64,000 bases of DNA from Microbacterium sp. (GTDB lineage Bacteria; Actinomycetota; Actinomycetes; Actinomycetales; Microbacteriaceae): NCBI GenBank assembly GCA_019510305.1, contig JAEKKN010000023.1:1-64000 (forward strand), given 5' to 3'. The notes beneath the pieces were generated by a model that saw nothing but the letters and a program-made list of their open reading frames with translations, was not told where the DNA came from and searched no databases. The translations under genes and the position numbers were made by a program. The number at the start of each line of letters is the position of its first letter. The first letter of the stretch is position 1. This document shows, piece after piece, positions 8,440-17,255 of the stretch.

Positions 8440-9359
8440 GCCGCATCGCCGAGGCGCTGTTCTGGATCGGTCGCTACGTCGAGCGGGCCGACGGCACAGC
8501 GCGCATCCTCGATGTGCACCTGCAGCTCCTGCTCGAAGATCCCTGGGTCGACGAGGACACCGCCTGCCGCGCGCTGCTGTCGGTGATGGGCACGACGGCG
8601 GAGTCGGACGCGGCGCTCGGACGCGACGACGTCGTGCGGCTGCTCGCGCTCGATCGTGAGCACTCCGCCTCGATCGCGCATTCGATCGCCGCCGCGCGCG
8701 AGAACGCCCGGCGCGCCAGGGAGATCATCTCGACCGATCTGTGGGAGACGCTCAACGAGTCGAACGCGCGGATGCCACGACGCATCCCCTTCGACAAGAC
8801 GCACCCGTTCTTCCGATGGGTGCGCGACCGTTCGGCGCTCGCTTTCGGCGTCGTCGACTCCTCGATGAGCCGCGACGAGGCGTGGCAGTTCTTCGTGCTC
8901 GGGCGCTCGATCGAGCGGGTGGACATGACGGCACGTCTGCTCGCGACTCGTTCGCTGACCGACGCCGCCGGTCCCAGCTGGACGACCCTGCTGCGCAGCT
9001 GCGGCGCGTACGAGGCGCATCTGCGCAGCCACCGCGCCATGCCGTCTGCGGCATCCGCTGTGGAGTTCCTGCTCGTCGACCGGCTGTTCCCGCGGTCGGT
9101 GCTCTCCAGCATCCTCCAGGCCGAGGAATGCCTCCGCGGCATCGATCCCGCGAGCGCCTTCGGTGCGCCGGACCGCGCTCATCGCGTGCTGGGACGGATG
9201 CGCTCAGAGCTGGAGTACCGGCCGATCGGCGACATCGTGCACGGCCTGTCGGAGAGCATGGAAGAGGTGCAGGTGGGCATGTCGATGGCGAGCGATGCGA
9301 TCAGAGAGCGGTACTTCCCGTCGATCGCGATGCCGGTGTGGATCGGAGAGGCGCTGTGA
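8433..9359 (+). CDS. Alpha-E domain protein (DUF403)
   Basis: 308-residue, mostly alpha-helical protein of the DUF403/alpha-E family. It begins with the family signature MLSRIAEALFWIGRYVERAD and contains RSIERVDMTARLL in the middle and IGDIVHGLSESMEEVQ near the end. ATG lies inside the stop region of the ATP-grasp gene (7-bp overlap), and its own stop overlaps the transglutaminase start. The family is almost always encoded between a circularly permuted ATP-grasp protein and a transglutaminase and is thought to act with them in making or processing a small peptide or peptide tag. Its biochemical role is not established. Confidence 0.9.
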   Translation: MLSRIAEALFWIGRYVERADGTARILDVHLQLLLEDPWVDEDTACRALLSVMGTTAESDAALGRDDVVRLLALDREHSASIAHSIAAARENARRAREIISTDLWETLNESNARMPRRIPFDKTHPFFRWVRDRSALAFGVVDSSMSRDEAWQFFVLGRSIERVDMTARLLATRSLTDAAGPSWTTLLRSCGAYEAHLRSHRAMPSAASAVEFLLVDRLFPRSVLSSILQAEECLRGIDPASAFGAPDRAHRVLGRMRSELEYRPIGDIVHGLSESMEEVQVGMSMASDAIRERYFPSIAMPVWIGEAL

Positions 9360-10201
9360 GCCGGCTGCGGGTCGTGCACCGAACGGGATTCCGGTACGAG
9401 CGGCCGGCGACGGCCTCGTACAACGAGGCGCGGATGCTGCCGCACTCCCGGGAGGGGCAGTTCGTGCTGCAGGCAGCACTCGAGATCTCACCGCCGGCGA
9501 CCCAGCACTCCTATGCCGACTTCTGGGACACCAGGGTGTCGACGTTCGAGGTGCTCACACCTCACGAGCTGCTCTCGGTGACGGCGACGAGCATCGTGGA
9601 CGTGCGCCCGGTGCCGCAGACCACGACCGCGATCGACTGGGACGAGCTCGCCGCGCGGATCCCGCTCTCGCTGTCACTGGCCGAATGCGTCACGCAGACA
9701 CCCGCGACCGCTCCGGACGAGGAGATGCGCGAACTCGCACTGCGCATCGAGGCGGAGGGCGGCGACGTCGACGACACCGCCTTCGAGATCTGCCGCGTCG
9801 TCGGCGAGGCGATGGAGTACCGAAGCGGTGTGACGGGGGTGAACTCGACGGCCCGGGATGCCTGGCCCGCGCGATCCGGCGTCTGCCAGGACATCGCTCA
9901 TGTCGCGCTCGGAGTGCTCCGGGCCGCAGGCATCCCGGCCCGCTACGTCTCGGGTTACCTGCATCCCGACCCGACGGCGGCGATCGGTCAGCCGGTCATC
10001 GGGGAGTCGCACGCGTGGGTCGAGTGGTACTCGGGAGAGTGGCGCGGATACGACCCGACGAACCTCGTCGAGATCGGTGAATCGCACGTGTACGTCGGAC
10101 ACGGCCGCGACTACGGAGACGTCGCGCCGCTGCGCGGCGTGTACGCCGGGCCCAGCGCGTCGGAGCTGTTCGTCGAGGTCGAGGTCACCCGCCTCGACTG
10201 A
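9356..10201 (+). CDS. Transglutaminase-like cysteine protease family protein
   Basis: 281-residue protein with an N-terminal beta domain typical of bacterial transglutaminases (LRVVHRTGFRYERPATASYNE, in two parts) and a papain-like catalytic core. The triad is visible: Cys in RSGVCQDIAHV, His in GESHAWVEWY and Asp in WRGYDPTN. It probably cleaves or transfers amide bonds made by the ATP-grasp partner. GTG 9356 is chosen because it overlaps the upstream stop as GTGA, the usual coupling in this operon, and the conserved sequence begins there; the frame happens to be open much further upstream inside the alpha-E gene. Confidence 0.88.
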   Translation: MSRLRVVHRTGFRYERPATASYNEARMLPHSREGQFVLQAALEISPPATQHSYADFWDTRVSTFEVLTPHELLSVTATSIVDVRPVPQTTTAIDWDELAARIPLSLSLAECVTQTPATAPDEEMRELALRIEAEGGDVDDTAFEICRVVGEAMEYRSGVTGVNSTARDAWPARSGVCQDIAHVALGVLRAAGIPARYVSGYLHPDPTAAIGQPVIGESHAWVEWYSGEWRGYDPTNLVEIGESHVYVGHGRDYGDVAPLRGVYAGPSASELFVEVEVTRLD

Positions 10202-10250
10202 TCGGCGGACCCGGGCGTTTCCGCACTCGTCGATGCAGGAGAATAGGACG

Positions 10251-10760
10251 ATGACGGATGCATCGAACGAGCGCGAGACGCTCACGTGGGACGGCTTCGG
10301 AACGGCGACGAGAGATCTCGCGCGCAGCATCCTGAGTAGTGGCTTCGAGCCCGAGGTCGTCGTGGCGATCGCCCGGGGCGGTCTGCTGCCTGCCGGCGCG
10401 ATCGCCTACGGACTCGGCGCCAAGAACTGCGGCGCGATCAATGTCGAGTTCTATACGGGCATCGGCACCGTGCTCGATGCGCCCGAGGTGCTGCCTCCTG
10501 AGCTCGACATGGCATACCTCGACGGTCGCCGGGTGCTGCTCGTCGATGATGTCGCCGACTCGGGCAAGACGCTCGCGCTGGCCGTGCAGCTGCTGAAGGA
10601 CAAGGGCGCCGATGTGCGCTCGGTCACGATCTACACGAAGCCCACGACGATCATCCAGCCCGACTACGCCTGGAAGGACACGGACCTCTGGATCAACTTC
10701 CCGTGGTCGTTCCAGGGCACCGTGCGCGAAGAAGACCTGGGACTGCCGCCGACCGCGTGA
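10251..10760 (+). CDS. Phosphoribosyltransferase-like protein
   Basis: 169-residue type I phosphoribosyltransferase. The PRPP loop is VLLVDDVADSGKTLALA, with the preceding IARGGLLPAGAIAYGLG hydrophobic strand and loop. It resembles the xanthine/hypoxanthine transferase group, but the purine-binding end (TDLWINFPW) does not settle the substrate. ATG 10251 follows CAGGAGAATAGG. It lies 49 bp after the transglutaminase gene in the same direction and may be in the same transcript, though it is not a usual member of that triad. Confidence 0.85.
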   Translation: MTDASNERETLTWDGFGTATRDLARSILSSGFEPEVVVAIARGGLLPAGAIAYGLGAKNCGAINVEFYTGIGTVLDAPEVLPPELDMAYLDGRRVLLVDDVADSGKTLALAVQLLKDKGADVRSVTIYTKPTTIIQPDYAWKDTDLWINFPWSFQGTVREEDLGLPPTA

Positions 10761-10785
10761 CCACTGTCGCCGCATCCTGATGCGC

Positions 10786-10868
10786 GTGAAAAGTCGGACT
10801 TCCACCTCGACGCGCCGCCTCTGCGCGCTCGCGTGTGGCGTGTCGGCAGCGAATTCCGACTTTTCGCA
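10786..10868 (+). repeat. Imperfect intergenic palindrome, GAAAAGTCGGA type
   Basis: GAAAAGTCGGA (10788-10798) faces TCCGACTTTTC (10855-10865), and inside these arms further words pair (TTC, CGAC, CGCC), so most of the 83 bp can fold into one long imperfect hairpin. It fills the gap between the convergent phosphoribosyltransferase and ligase genes and could work as a bidirectional terminator. A related element lies at 58493-58578. Confidence 0.75.
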
Positions 10869-10897
10869 CAGGCGCGACGGTGGGTCCGGGGCGAGTG

Positions 10898-12421
10898 TCA
10901 GCCGCGCAGCAGGGCGCGCAGCGACTGGATCGTGTCGGCATCGGCCGGTGTCTTGTCGGGCCGGTAGCCCTTGACACGGGCGAAGCGCAGGGCGATGCCG
11001 CCTGGATAGCGCGGGGAGCGCTGCACGCCGTCTATCGCGATCTCGACGACCAGCTCCGGCCGCAGGAAGACAGCGGATGCGGTGCGCCGCTCCTCGTAGT
11101 CGGGGAACGTCTCGGTCTGCCAGCGCAGCAACTCGTCGGTCAGGCCCTTGAACGTCTTGCCGACCATCACGAATCCGCCCTGCCCGACGAAGTCTCCGTC
11201 GGCGTCGCGCGCGCCGAGGTGGAGGTTGGAGAGCCAGCCGCGGCGGCGGCCCGATCCCCACTCGGCGCCGAGCACGACCAGGTCGAACGTGAGCACGGGC
11301 TTGACCTTCACCCAGGACTTGCCCCGGCGGCCTGCAGCGTAGGGTGCGTCGACGCCCTTGACCACGACCCCCTCGTGTCCTGCGGCGAGGGCGTCGCGGG
11401 CGAGCTGCTCGGCGGCTGTCGCGTCGTCCGTCACGATGCCGGGCATGCGCCACTCTGAGGCGAACCGATCGAGTTCGGCGAGGCGCGTGGCCAGCGGCTC
11501 GTCGAGAAGATCGCGGCCGTCGACGTGCAACACGTCGAAGAACCACGGACGCAGTACGAGCTCGCGCGATACATCGGCGCCGAACCGCGACATCGTCTCC
11601 TGGAACGGACGCGGGCCGCCGTCTTCATCGAGCGACAGCGTCTCCCCGTCGAGGATCACATCGTGCACCGGGAGCCCGCGCACGATCTCGACGATCTCCG
11701 GCACGCGATGGGTGACGTCGGCGAGGCTGCGCGTGAAGACGTGCACGTCGTCGCCGTGGCGGTGCACCTGGATGCGGGCGCCGTCGAGCTTGTACTCGAC
11801 TGATGCAGGGCCCGTGATCTTGAGCGCGGCAGTCGCCGTGGCGGCGGTCGACGCCAGCATCGGCAGCACCGGACGGCCGACGACGAGCTCTACCGCCTCG
11901 AGCTCTTCCGCGCTTCCGGTGAGGGCGATCGCCGCCGTGACGCCGAGGTCGCCGGAGAGCATGGCGGCGCGGCGCACGGATGCGATCGGGCGGTCGGATG
12001 CGCGTGCGATCGCGTCGAGCAGCACTCCCGCGAGAGCGCCGGTGCGCAGCTCTCCGAGCATCGCCCGCATCACGAAGTCCCACTCGGCGGCGGTCGCCCT
12101 GCCGGCGAATCCGGTCAGGATCTCTGTGCGTGCGGCCGTCGAGCCCGTTCCGGATGCTGCGGCCAGCGCCTCGAAGAACTCGTCGACGTCGGCGACGGTG
12201 AGAGTGTCGTCGTCGACCGGCGCGACCTCGAGAGCGCTGAGTCCGCGCCAGCCCACGCCGAGGCGGCCCTGGCGCGGAGCCGCGAGCAGGATGCCGACGA
12301 GCGGCAGGATCTCGTCGCCATCCGCTCTCTTCAGCAGGCGCGCGAGAGCGTCGATCTTCGCGAGTCGTGACGGTGTGGCCGCGACCTCGTCGGCCGTGGC
12401 GGCCACCTCGGAGAGCCTCAT
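10898..12421 (-). CDS. ligB: ATP-dependent DNA ligase, LigB type
   Basis: 507 residues, the same length as mycobacterial LigB. An N-terminal DNA-binding domain (about residues 1-200) precedes the nucleotidyltransferase core, where Lys211 in YKLDGARIQVHR is the adenylation site. Motif III-like HVFTRSLADVTHRVPE, motif IV DVILDGETL, motif V GHEGVVVKG and the OB-domain motif KSWVKVKPVLTFDLV follow in order. It seals nicks using ATP, as a back-up to the NAD-dependent LigA. A start at ATG 12421 begins the domain directly. It stands alone, convergent with the phosphoribosyltransferase gene; the 182-bp gap upstream shows nothing clear. Confidence 0.92.
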   Translation of the reverse strand: MRLSEVAATADEVAATPSRLAKIDALARLLKRADGDEILPLVGILLAAPRQGRLGVGWRGLSALEVAPVDDDTLTVADVDEFFEALAAASGTGSTAARTEILTGFAGRATAAEWDFVMRAMLGELRTGALAGVLLDAIARASDRPIASVRRAAMLSGDLGVTAAIALTGSAEELEAVELVVGRPVLPMLASTAATATAALKITGPASVEYKLDGARIQVHRHGDDVHVFTRSLADVTHRVPEIVEIVRGLPVHDVILDGETLSLDEDGGPRPFQETMSRFGADVSRELVLRPWFFDVLHVDGRDLLDEPLATRLAELDRFASEWRMPGIVTDDATAAEQLARDALAAGHEGVVVKGVDAPYAAGRRGKSWVKVKPVLTFDLVVLGAEWGSGRRRGWLSNLHLGARDADGDFVGQGGFVMVGKTFKGLTDELLRWQTETFPDYEERRTASAVFLRPELVVEIAIDGVQRSPRYPGGIALRFARVKGYRPDKTPADADTIQSLRALLRG

Positions 12422-12603
12422 GCACGCATTGTCCCACCGGCATCCGACATCGGTGCTCGTTTTTTCTGTTCACGCTGCGTGCGCTCGGGGCCGCGCGCCC
12501 GTCCCGCTTCGGTCGGTGGTCAGAATCGCTTCTGAGACGGTCCTCTTCGATGCGTTTTCGACCACCCACCGAACGGCGGATGGGTTTTCGAGCAGTCCGG
12601 CCG

Positions 12604-13374
12604 TCAGCGCCCGCGGAACTCGGGCCGTCGCTTCTCCTGGAACGCGGCGAAGCCCTCGCGGTAGTCGGAGGTGTCGCACAGAGCGGCTTGCGCGGCGTTC
12701 TCGATCGCGACCGAGTCCCAGAGGGAGAGCCGCTCGTCGCGGATGCGTGAGATCAGCTGCTTGCTCGCCAGGAAGGCGGCGGTGGCTCCGCGAGAGGCAG
12801 CGGATGCCGCATCCACCGTCGCCGGCACGACCTCGTCGTCGGGGAGCACCCGCGAGAACAGCCCCGCCTCCACCGCCTCCGTGCCGCTCATGAGCCGGCC
12901 GGTGTAGATGAGATCGAGGGTCTTGTGGGCGCCGAGCCGGTCGAGGAAGAACGCGTGCCCGCCCGAATCGAGTGTCGCGCCCAGTGCAGCGAAGGGCGAT
13001 CCGATCTTGGCCGACTCCGCGACATAGACGACGTCTGTCGTGATCAGCAGCCCCAATCCGACACCGAGGCAGGCGCCGTGCGCGACCGCGAACGTCGGGG
13101 CGGGGAACCGCGACATCCTCTGCAGCAACGGGGTCACGAGCCCGCTGAGGAAGCCGATCACATCGTCATCCCGCGGATCCACTCCCGAGATGTCGCGGCC
13201 GGCGCAGAACGCGCGCCCTTCGCCGCGCAGCACGAGGGCGCGCACGCCCGATGCCTCCGCGTCGTCGTACGCGGCTGCGAGTTCGAGCAGAGCCTGCTCA
13301 TCGAGCGCGTTGAGCTTCGCGGGGGCGTTCAGGACGACGGTGGCGACATCGTCCGCGATGGCGAGATCGATCAA
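12604..13374 (-). CDS. paaG: Ring 1,2-epoxyphenylacetyl-CoA isomerase, PaaG-like
   Basis: 256-residue crotonase-fold protein, last gene of the paaABCDE unit. The oxyanion-hole segment is AFCAGRDISG. The first hydratase Glu is replaced (GVGLGLLITTDV) and an Asp sits at the second site in GATLDSGGHAFF, the pattern of PaaG/enoyl-CoA isomerases rather than hydratases, so it most likely converts the epoxide to oxepin-CoA and shifts double bonds. It starts at TTG 13374, preceded by GAGGAG six bases away, and lies 9 bp after paaE. A true hydratase (paaF) is encoded at 24834-25568, which supports the division of labour. The exact name is inferred from context and active-site residues. Confidence 0.78.
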   Translation of the reverse strand: MIDLAIADDVATVVLNAPAKLNALDEQALLELAAAYDDAEASGVRALVLRGEGRAFCAGRDISGVDPRDDDVIGFLSGLVTPLLQRMSRFPAPTFAVAHGACLGVGLGLLITTDVVYVAESAKIGSPFAALGATLDSGGHAFFLDRLGAHKTLDLIYTGRLMSGTEAVEAGLFSRVLPDDEVVPATVDAASAASRGATAAFLASKQLISRIRDERLSLWDSVAIENAAQAALCDTSDYREGFAAFQEKRRPEFRGR

Positions 13375-13383
13375 CGGTGCTCC

Positions 13384-14544
13384 TCAGACGTCGTAGTCGA
13401 CCACGACGCGGTCGCTGGTGGGGTGGGACTGGCAGGTGAGCACGAAGCCGCGCGCGATCTCGTCGGATTCGAGGGCGTAGTTCTCGGTCATCGTCACGCT
13501 GCCCTCGATCACCCGCGCACGGCAGGTGCCGCAGACTCCGCCCGCGCACGCGAACGGGGCGTCGGGGCGCACCCGCAGCGCGGCGTTCAGAACCGACTCG
13601 TGGGCGCCGACGGGGCTCTGCACCGTGGATGAGACACCGTCGAGCGTGATCTCGATCCTGACGGTCTTCTCGCCCTCTCGAACCTGCACGGGGCGAGCGG
13701 TTCTGATCGGTTCTTCGCCGGTCGTGAAGAGTTCGAAGCGGATGTGCTCGCGGGCGACGCCGAGGTCGGCGAGCACGTCTCTGCATACATCGACGAGCGC
13801 CAGCGGCCCGCACAGGAACCACTCGTCGACGTCGTCCGGGGGGATCAGCGCGCCGAAGATCAGCCGCAGTCTGTCCTCGTCGAGCCGACCCGACAGCACC
13901 GGCGCCGCGCGCTGCTCGCGGGAGAGGACGTGGTGCAGGGTGAGGCGCGTGGGGTAGCGGTCCTTCAGGTCGGCGAGCTCTTCGAGGAACATCACGTCGA
14001 GCGTCGATCGGTTCGTGTACAGCAGCGTGAACCGCGAGGTGTCGGACCGTCGCAGCACGGTCTGGGCCAGAGCCATCAGCGGAGTGATGCCGGATCCGGC
14101 GGCGACGCCGACGATGTGACGGTGGTCGAGCTCGTCGAGCACCGACGTGAACGTGCCCTGAGGGCTCATCACGTCGATCTCGAAGCCCGGGTGCAGGCCC
14201 GTCTGCGCCCAGGTCGAGAACGCGCCGCCTTCGTCGCGCTTGACCGCGACGCTGAAGCTCGTGGCTTCGCCGTCTGCGCGATGCGCGGGGGGACTGCACA
14301 GCGAGTACGAGCGCCGTACCTCGACGCCCTCGAGATCGATGCGCAGCGCGACGTGCTGCCCGGGCAGATGGTCGTACTCGTCGGCGAGCTCGGGAGGCAC
14401 CGTGAACGTCACCTCGATCGAGTCCTCCGTGAGCGGGCGCACCGCGGCGACCGTGAGGGTGTGGAAGCGAGCGCGGGAGCGCGGCGCGCGCCTGGTCGGT
14501 TCGGGGGGCGGAGCGGATGCCGTGACCGAGGTGAAGAGAGACAT
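13384..14544 (-). CDS. paaE: Phenylacetyl-CoA epoxidase, reductase subunit PaaE
   Basis: 386-residue flavin/iron-sulfur reductase passing electrons from NADPH to the PaaAC diiron oxygenase. The FAD domain carries RSYSLCSPP, the nucleotide-binding domain GVAAGSGITPLM and a FLCGPLALVD motif, and the C-terminal plant-type 2Fe-2S ferredoxin domain has CAGGVCGTC with the last Cys in LTCQSHP. The frame continues upstream through paaD, but ATG 14544 lies just after the paaD stop and begins with a family-like leader, MSLFTSV. Tightly placed in the operon paaA-B-C-D-E-G. Confidence 0.95.
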   Translation of the reverse strand: MSLFTSVTASAPPPEPTRRAPRSRARFHTLTVAAVRPLTEDSIEVTFTVPPELADEYDHLPGQHVALRIDLEGVEVRRSYSLCSPPAHRADGEATSFSVAVKRDEGGAFSTWAQTGLHPGFEIDVMSPQGTFTSVLDELDHRHIVGVAAGSGITPLMALAQTVLRRSDTSRFTLLYTNRSTLDVMFLEELADLKDRYPTRLTLHHVLSREQRAAPVLSGRLDEDRLRLIFGALIPPDDVDEWFLCGPLALVDVCRDVLADLGVAREHIRFELFTTGEEPIRTARPVQVREGEKTVRIEITLDGVSSTVQSPVGAHESVLNAALRVRPDAPFACAGGVCGTCRARVIEGSVTMTENYALESDEIARGFVLTCQSHPTSDRVVVDYDV

Positions 14545-14545
14545 C

Positions 14546-15061
14546 TCAGTGCACCTTGAAATGGTCGAAGGGCTCGAGGCAGGCGCGGCACTCGAACAGA
14601 GCCTTGCAGGAGGTGGAGCCGAAGCGTGAGACCTCGCGGGTGTCGAGTGAGCCGCACCGAGGACACCGAACGCTGATCGCGAGACGGATGGGGCCGTTCG
14701 AAGAGCCGAGCGCTGCGCGCCCGGAAGGAGGCGCGATCCCGTACTCCTCGAGCTTGCGCTTGCCGGCATCCGACATCCAGTCCGTAGTCCACGCGGGGGA
14801 GAGCACCGACCGCACGTCGACATCGGCCCACCCCGCGGCGGTGAGCGCCAGCACGAGGTCGTCGCGGATGGTGTCCATCGCCGGGCACCCGCTGTACGTC
14901 GGCGTGATGTCGACGCGGACGCGGTCCCCGCTCACCTCGAGGGCGCGCAGCACGCCGAGATCCTCGATCGTGAGCACGGGCACCTCAGGGTCGGCGACGG
15001 ATGCGGCGATCCGCCAGGCATCTTCCTGTGTGAGTCCCTGAGCCCGCCGAAGGGTCACCAT
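14546..15061 (-). CDS. paaD: Phenylacetyl-CoA epoxidase assembly protein PaaD
   Basis: 171-residue SufT/MIP18-like protein needed for assembly of the epoxidase. The N-terminal domain has SVADPEVPVLTIEDLGVLR and PTYSGCPAMDTIRDDL with the reactive Cys. The C-terminal metal-binding part has CPRCGS and, 18 residues later, CKALFECRACLEPF. It overlaps the paaC stop by 7 bp (ATG 15061). The first codons are made from a copy of the CCCTGAGCC-type repeat, so the peptide TLRRAQGL is not a conserved part of the family. Confidence 0.92.
   Translation of the reverse strand: MVTLRRAQGLTQEDAWRIAASVADPEVPVLTIEDLGVLRALEVSGDRVRVDITPTYSGCPAMDTIRDDLVLALTAAGWADVDVRSVLSPAWTTDWMSDAGKRKLEEYGIAPPSGRAALGSSNGPIRLAISVRCPRCGSLDTREVSRFGSTSCKALFECRACLEPFDHFKVH
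15034..15054 (+). repeat. CCCTGAGCC-type short repeat inside paaD 5' end
   Basis: The stretch GTCCCTGAGCCCGCCGAAGG, with one more G, is one of three copies in this window (others at 16157-16180 and 48821-48844). Here it supplies codons 3-9 of paaD, just at the overlap with paaC. Confidence 0.7.
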
Positions 15062-15876
15062 GTCGCCCCCGGATGCCGTCGGGCGAGCACCTGCATCTCC
15101 GCGAGGAGATGTCCGAAGGGCGTGGCGTGCGCGCCGCGCCGGCCGCCGGCCGATGAGGCCGCGACTGCGGGGATGTCGAGCTGCGCTTCGACGAACACGG
15201 TGTTCACGACGGCGTCGAACCCGGGTCGCAGTGTCGACGGCCGCGCCGCCGCATCGCCAAGACGCTCGATCAGCTCGTCGTCGCGGAACAGCTCGTCGAC
15301 GTAAGGCCAGACGTCGGTCGTCGCCCGAATGATCCGGGCACGCGATTCCTCCGTACCTCCCGCGAGGCGCAGCATCCACTGCACCGCATGGTCGCGGTGG
15401 TAGTCGACCTCTTTGAGCGCCTTCTCCGCGACGGCGGAGAAGGTTCGATCGGTACTCATCCGCAGCGCGGAGTACAGCTCGAACATGTAGGTCGAGACGA
15501 CGAACTGCCGCGCGATGGTCTGCGCGAAGTCCCCGTTGGGCTGCTCCACGATCCAGGCGCTGCGGAACTCCGGCTCGTCGCGGAAGTAGGCGAGATCATC
15601 CTCCGTGCGTCCGTCGAAGGCACCCGCGTAGCGCAGCAGCGAACGGGCATGCCCCAGCAGATCGAGTGCGATGTTGGCCAGGGCGACGTCCTCTTCCAGC
15701 TCGGGCGCACGGGATATCCAGGCGCCGAGCTGCTGCGAGAGGATGAGCGCGTCATCGCCCAGCCGGAGGGCGTACTCGGCGACGTCGGCGGATGCCGGGA
15801 TCTCGCCGGTTCCGGTCAGCTCGTCGCTGAGCTGCAGCTCGTCGACGGAGACGTCTCCGTGCACGTCACTGTTCAC
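15055..15876 (-). CDS. paaC: Phenylacetyl-CoA epoxidase structural subunit PaaC
   Basis: 273-residue ferritin-like protein that forms the stabilising, non-catalytic partner of PaaA in the PaaABC(E) epoxidase. Visible family segments are LRLGDDALILSQQLGAWI, LANIALDLLGHARSLL and EVDYHRDHAVQWMLRLAGG. GTG 15876 is the start: it overlaps the paaB stop as GTGA, matching the coupling seen throughout this operon. The C-terminus GHLLAEMQVLARRHPGATW is typical of PaaC. Confidence 0.94.
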   Translation of the reverse strand: MNSDVHGDVSVDELQLSDELTGTGEIPASADVAEYALRLGDDALILSQQLGAWISRAPELEEDVALANIALDLLGHARSLLRYAGAFDGRTEDDLAYFRDEPEFRSAWIVEQPNGDFAQTIARQFVVSTYMFELYSALRMSTDRTFSAVAEKALKEVDYHRDHAVQWMLRLAGGTEESRARIIRATTDVWPYVDELFRDDELIERLGDAAARPSTLRPGFDAVVNTVFVEAQLDIPAVAASSAGGRRGAHATPFGHLLAEMQVLARRHPGATW

Positions 15877-16199
15877 AGGTGCGGCACCCCCTCGGACGCG
15901 GTGTAGTACACCGCGTGACGGTAGTTCTTGCCCGCGGAGCTCTCGAAGTAGGCGCCCTTGGCGTCGGGATCGCTCGTGGTGATCGCGTCGGCGGGAGCGA
16001 CCCAGATCGACACGCCTTCGCCGCGGCGCGTGTACAGATCGCGTGCGTTGCGGATCGCCATCTCGGCATCCGGCGCGTGCAGCGACCCCACGTGCACATG
16101 GCTGAGTCCACGGTTCGCGCGCACGAACACCTCCCACAGCGGCCACACTTCTTTCCGGGTCCCTGAGCCTGCCGAAGGGGCCGCACCCGGTGTCGCCAT
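15873..16199 (-). CDS. paaB: Phenylacetyl-CoA epoxidase subunit PaaB
   Basis: 108-residue small subunit bridging PaaAC dimers in the epoxidase. The conserved part runs from WPLWEVFVRANRGLSHVHVG to KNYRHAVYYTASEGVPHL. ATG 16199 shares one base with the paaA stop; a GTG one codon earlier is the alternative. Residues 2-18 are coded by a repeat of the CCCTGAGCCTG(C/T)CGAAGGG type (16157-16180), which adds a Gly/Ser/Ala-rich leader not usual in the family. Confidence 0.93.
   Translation of the reverse strand: MATPGAAPSAGSGTRKEVWPLWEVFVRANRGLSHVHVGSLHAPDAEMAIRNARDLYTRRGEGVSIWVAPADAITTSDPDAKGAYFESSAGKNYRHAVYYTASEGVPHL
16157..16180 (+). repeat. CCCTGAGCC-type short repeat inside paaB 5' end
   Basis: The core GTCCCTGAGCCTGCCGAAGG is read on the minus strand as part of the PaaB N-terminus (PSAGSGT). 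It matches the copy at 48821-48844 except at two positions in the GCCGAAGG half. It is a small imperfect repeat found between and at the edges of genes. Confidence 0.75.
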
Positions 16200-17170
16200 C
16201 ACGCCACCGCCTTGGCAGCCTGCTTGTCGGCGTACGCGGCCGCGGCCTCGCGCACCCAGGCGCCTTCTTCATGCGCGGTGCGGCGCCGCTCGAGGCGCTC
16301 GGCGTTGCAGGGGCCGTTGCCGCGGAGCACCTCGAAGAATTCGTCCCAGTCGATCTCGCCCATGTCGTACCGTCCCGTCTCCTCGTTCCACCGCAGCTCG
16401 GGATCGGGAAGGGTCACGCCGAGGATCTCGGCCTGCGGCACGAGCATGCCGACGAAGCGCTGGCGCAGCTCATCGTTCGAGAACCGCTTGATCTTCCACT
16501 TCATCGACTGGGCGGAGTTCGGGGACTGGTCGTCGGGAGGGCCGAACATCGCGAGGCTCGGCCAGTACCAGCGGTTCACGGCATCCTGAGCCATCTGGCG
16601 CTGTTCGTCGGTGCCTTGCATGAGAGTGAGCAGGATCTCGAAACCCTGCCGCTGGTGGAACGACTCCTCCTTGCAGACGCGCACCATCGCCCGGCCGTAG
16701 GGGCCGTAGGAGGCGCGGCACAGCGGCACCTGGTTGCAGATCGCTGCGCCATCGACGAGCCAGCCGATCGCGCCCATGTCGGCCCATGTCGGGGTCGGAT
16801 AGTTGAAGATCGAGGAGTACTTGGCGCGACCGGTGATGAGCTGCTCCATCATCTCGTCGCGAGTGATGCCCAGAGTCTGCGCGGCGGAGTAGAGGTACAG
16901 GCCGTGACCGGCTTCGTCCTGCACCTTCGCCATCAGGATCGCTTTGCGCTTGAGGCTCGGAGCTCGGGTGATCCAGTTGCCCTCCGGCTGCATGCCGATG
17001 ATCTCCGAGTGCGCGTGCTGGCTGATCTGGCGGATGAGCGTCTTGCGGTACGCGTCGGGCATCCAGTCACGTGGCTCGATCCGCTGCTCGTTCGCGACGA
17101 GCTCGTCGAACAGGCGCTCCTCTTCGCTGAGCTCGCCATCCACGAGAGACAGGTCTGCGGGGCTCGTCAT
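16199..17170 (-). CDS. paaA: Phenylacetyl-CoA epoxidase catalytic subunit PaaA
   Basis: 323-residue ferritin-like diiron oxygenase that epoxidises the ring of phenylacetyl-CoA. The two iron-binding ExxH motifs are visible in [17 protein letters not shown] and [15 protein letters not shown]. Other family segments are [18 protein letters not shown] and [20 protein letters not shown] 17170 has GAGGAG at a good distance; the frame extends 19 codons upstream without similarity. First gene of the paaABCDEG unit, with a PaaR-type palindrome 27-48 bp upstream. Confidence 0.96.
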   Translation of the reverse strand: MTSPADLSLVDGELSEEERLFDELVANEQRIEPRDWMPDAYRKTLIRQISQHAHSEIIGMQPEGNWITRAPSLKRKAILMAKVQDEAGHGLYLYSAAQTLGITRDEMMEQLITGRAKYSSIFNYPTPTWADMGAIGWLVDGAAICNQVPLCRASYGPYGRAMVRVCKEESFHQRQGFEILLTLMQGTDEQRQMAQDAVNRWYWPSLAMFGPPDDQSPNSAQSMKWKIKRFSNDELRQRFVGMLVPQAEILGVTLPDPELRWNEETGRYDMGEIDWDEFFEVLRGNGPCNAERLERRRTAHEEGAWVREAAAAYADKQAAKAVA

Positions 17171-17196
17171 CGTCGACTCCTCAACTCTCGATCTGT

Positions 17197-17218
17197 TTAC
17201 TGACCGATCGTTAGGTAA
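17197..17218 (-). promoter_or_regulatory. Probable PaaR operator upstream of paaA
   Basis: A 22-bp imperfect palindrome with outer arms TTAC and GTAA and the core TGACCGATCGTTAG. The centre GACCGATCGTT is repeated exactly at the second site (26781-26809) between the thiolase gene and paaR. Its place just ahead of paaA and the match to the site next to the TetR gene mark it as the PaaR binding site. Confidence 0.8.
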
Positions 17219-17255
17219 TTCTGACACGAGGGCCCGCGCCGTGCAAGGGGTGGGG

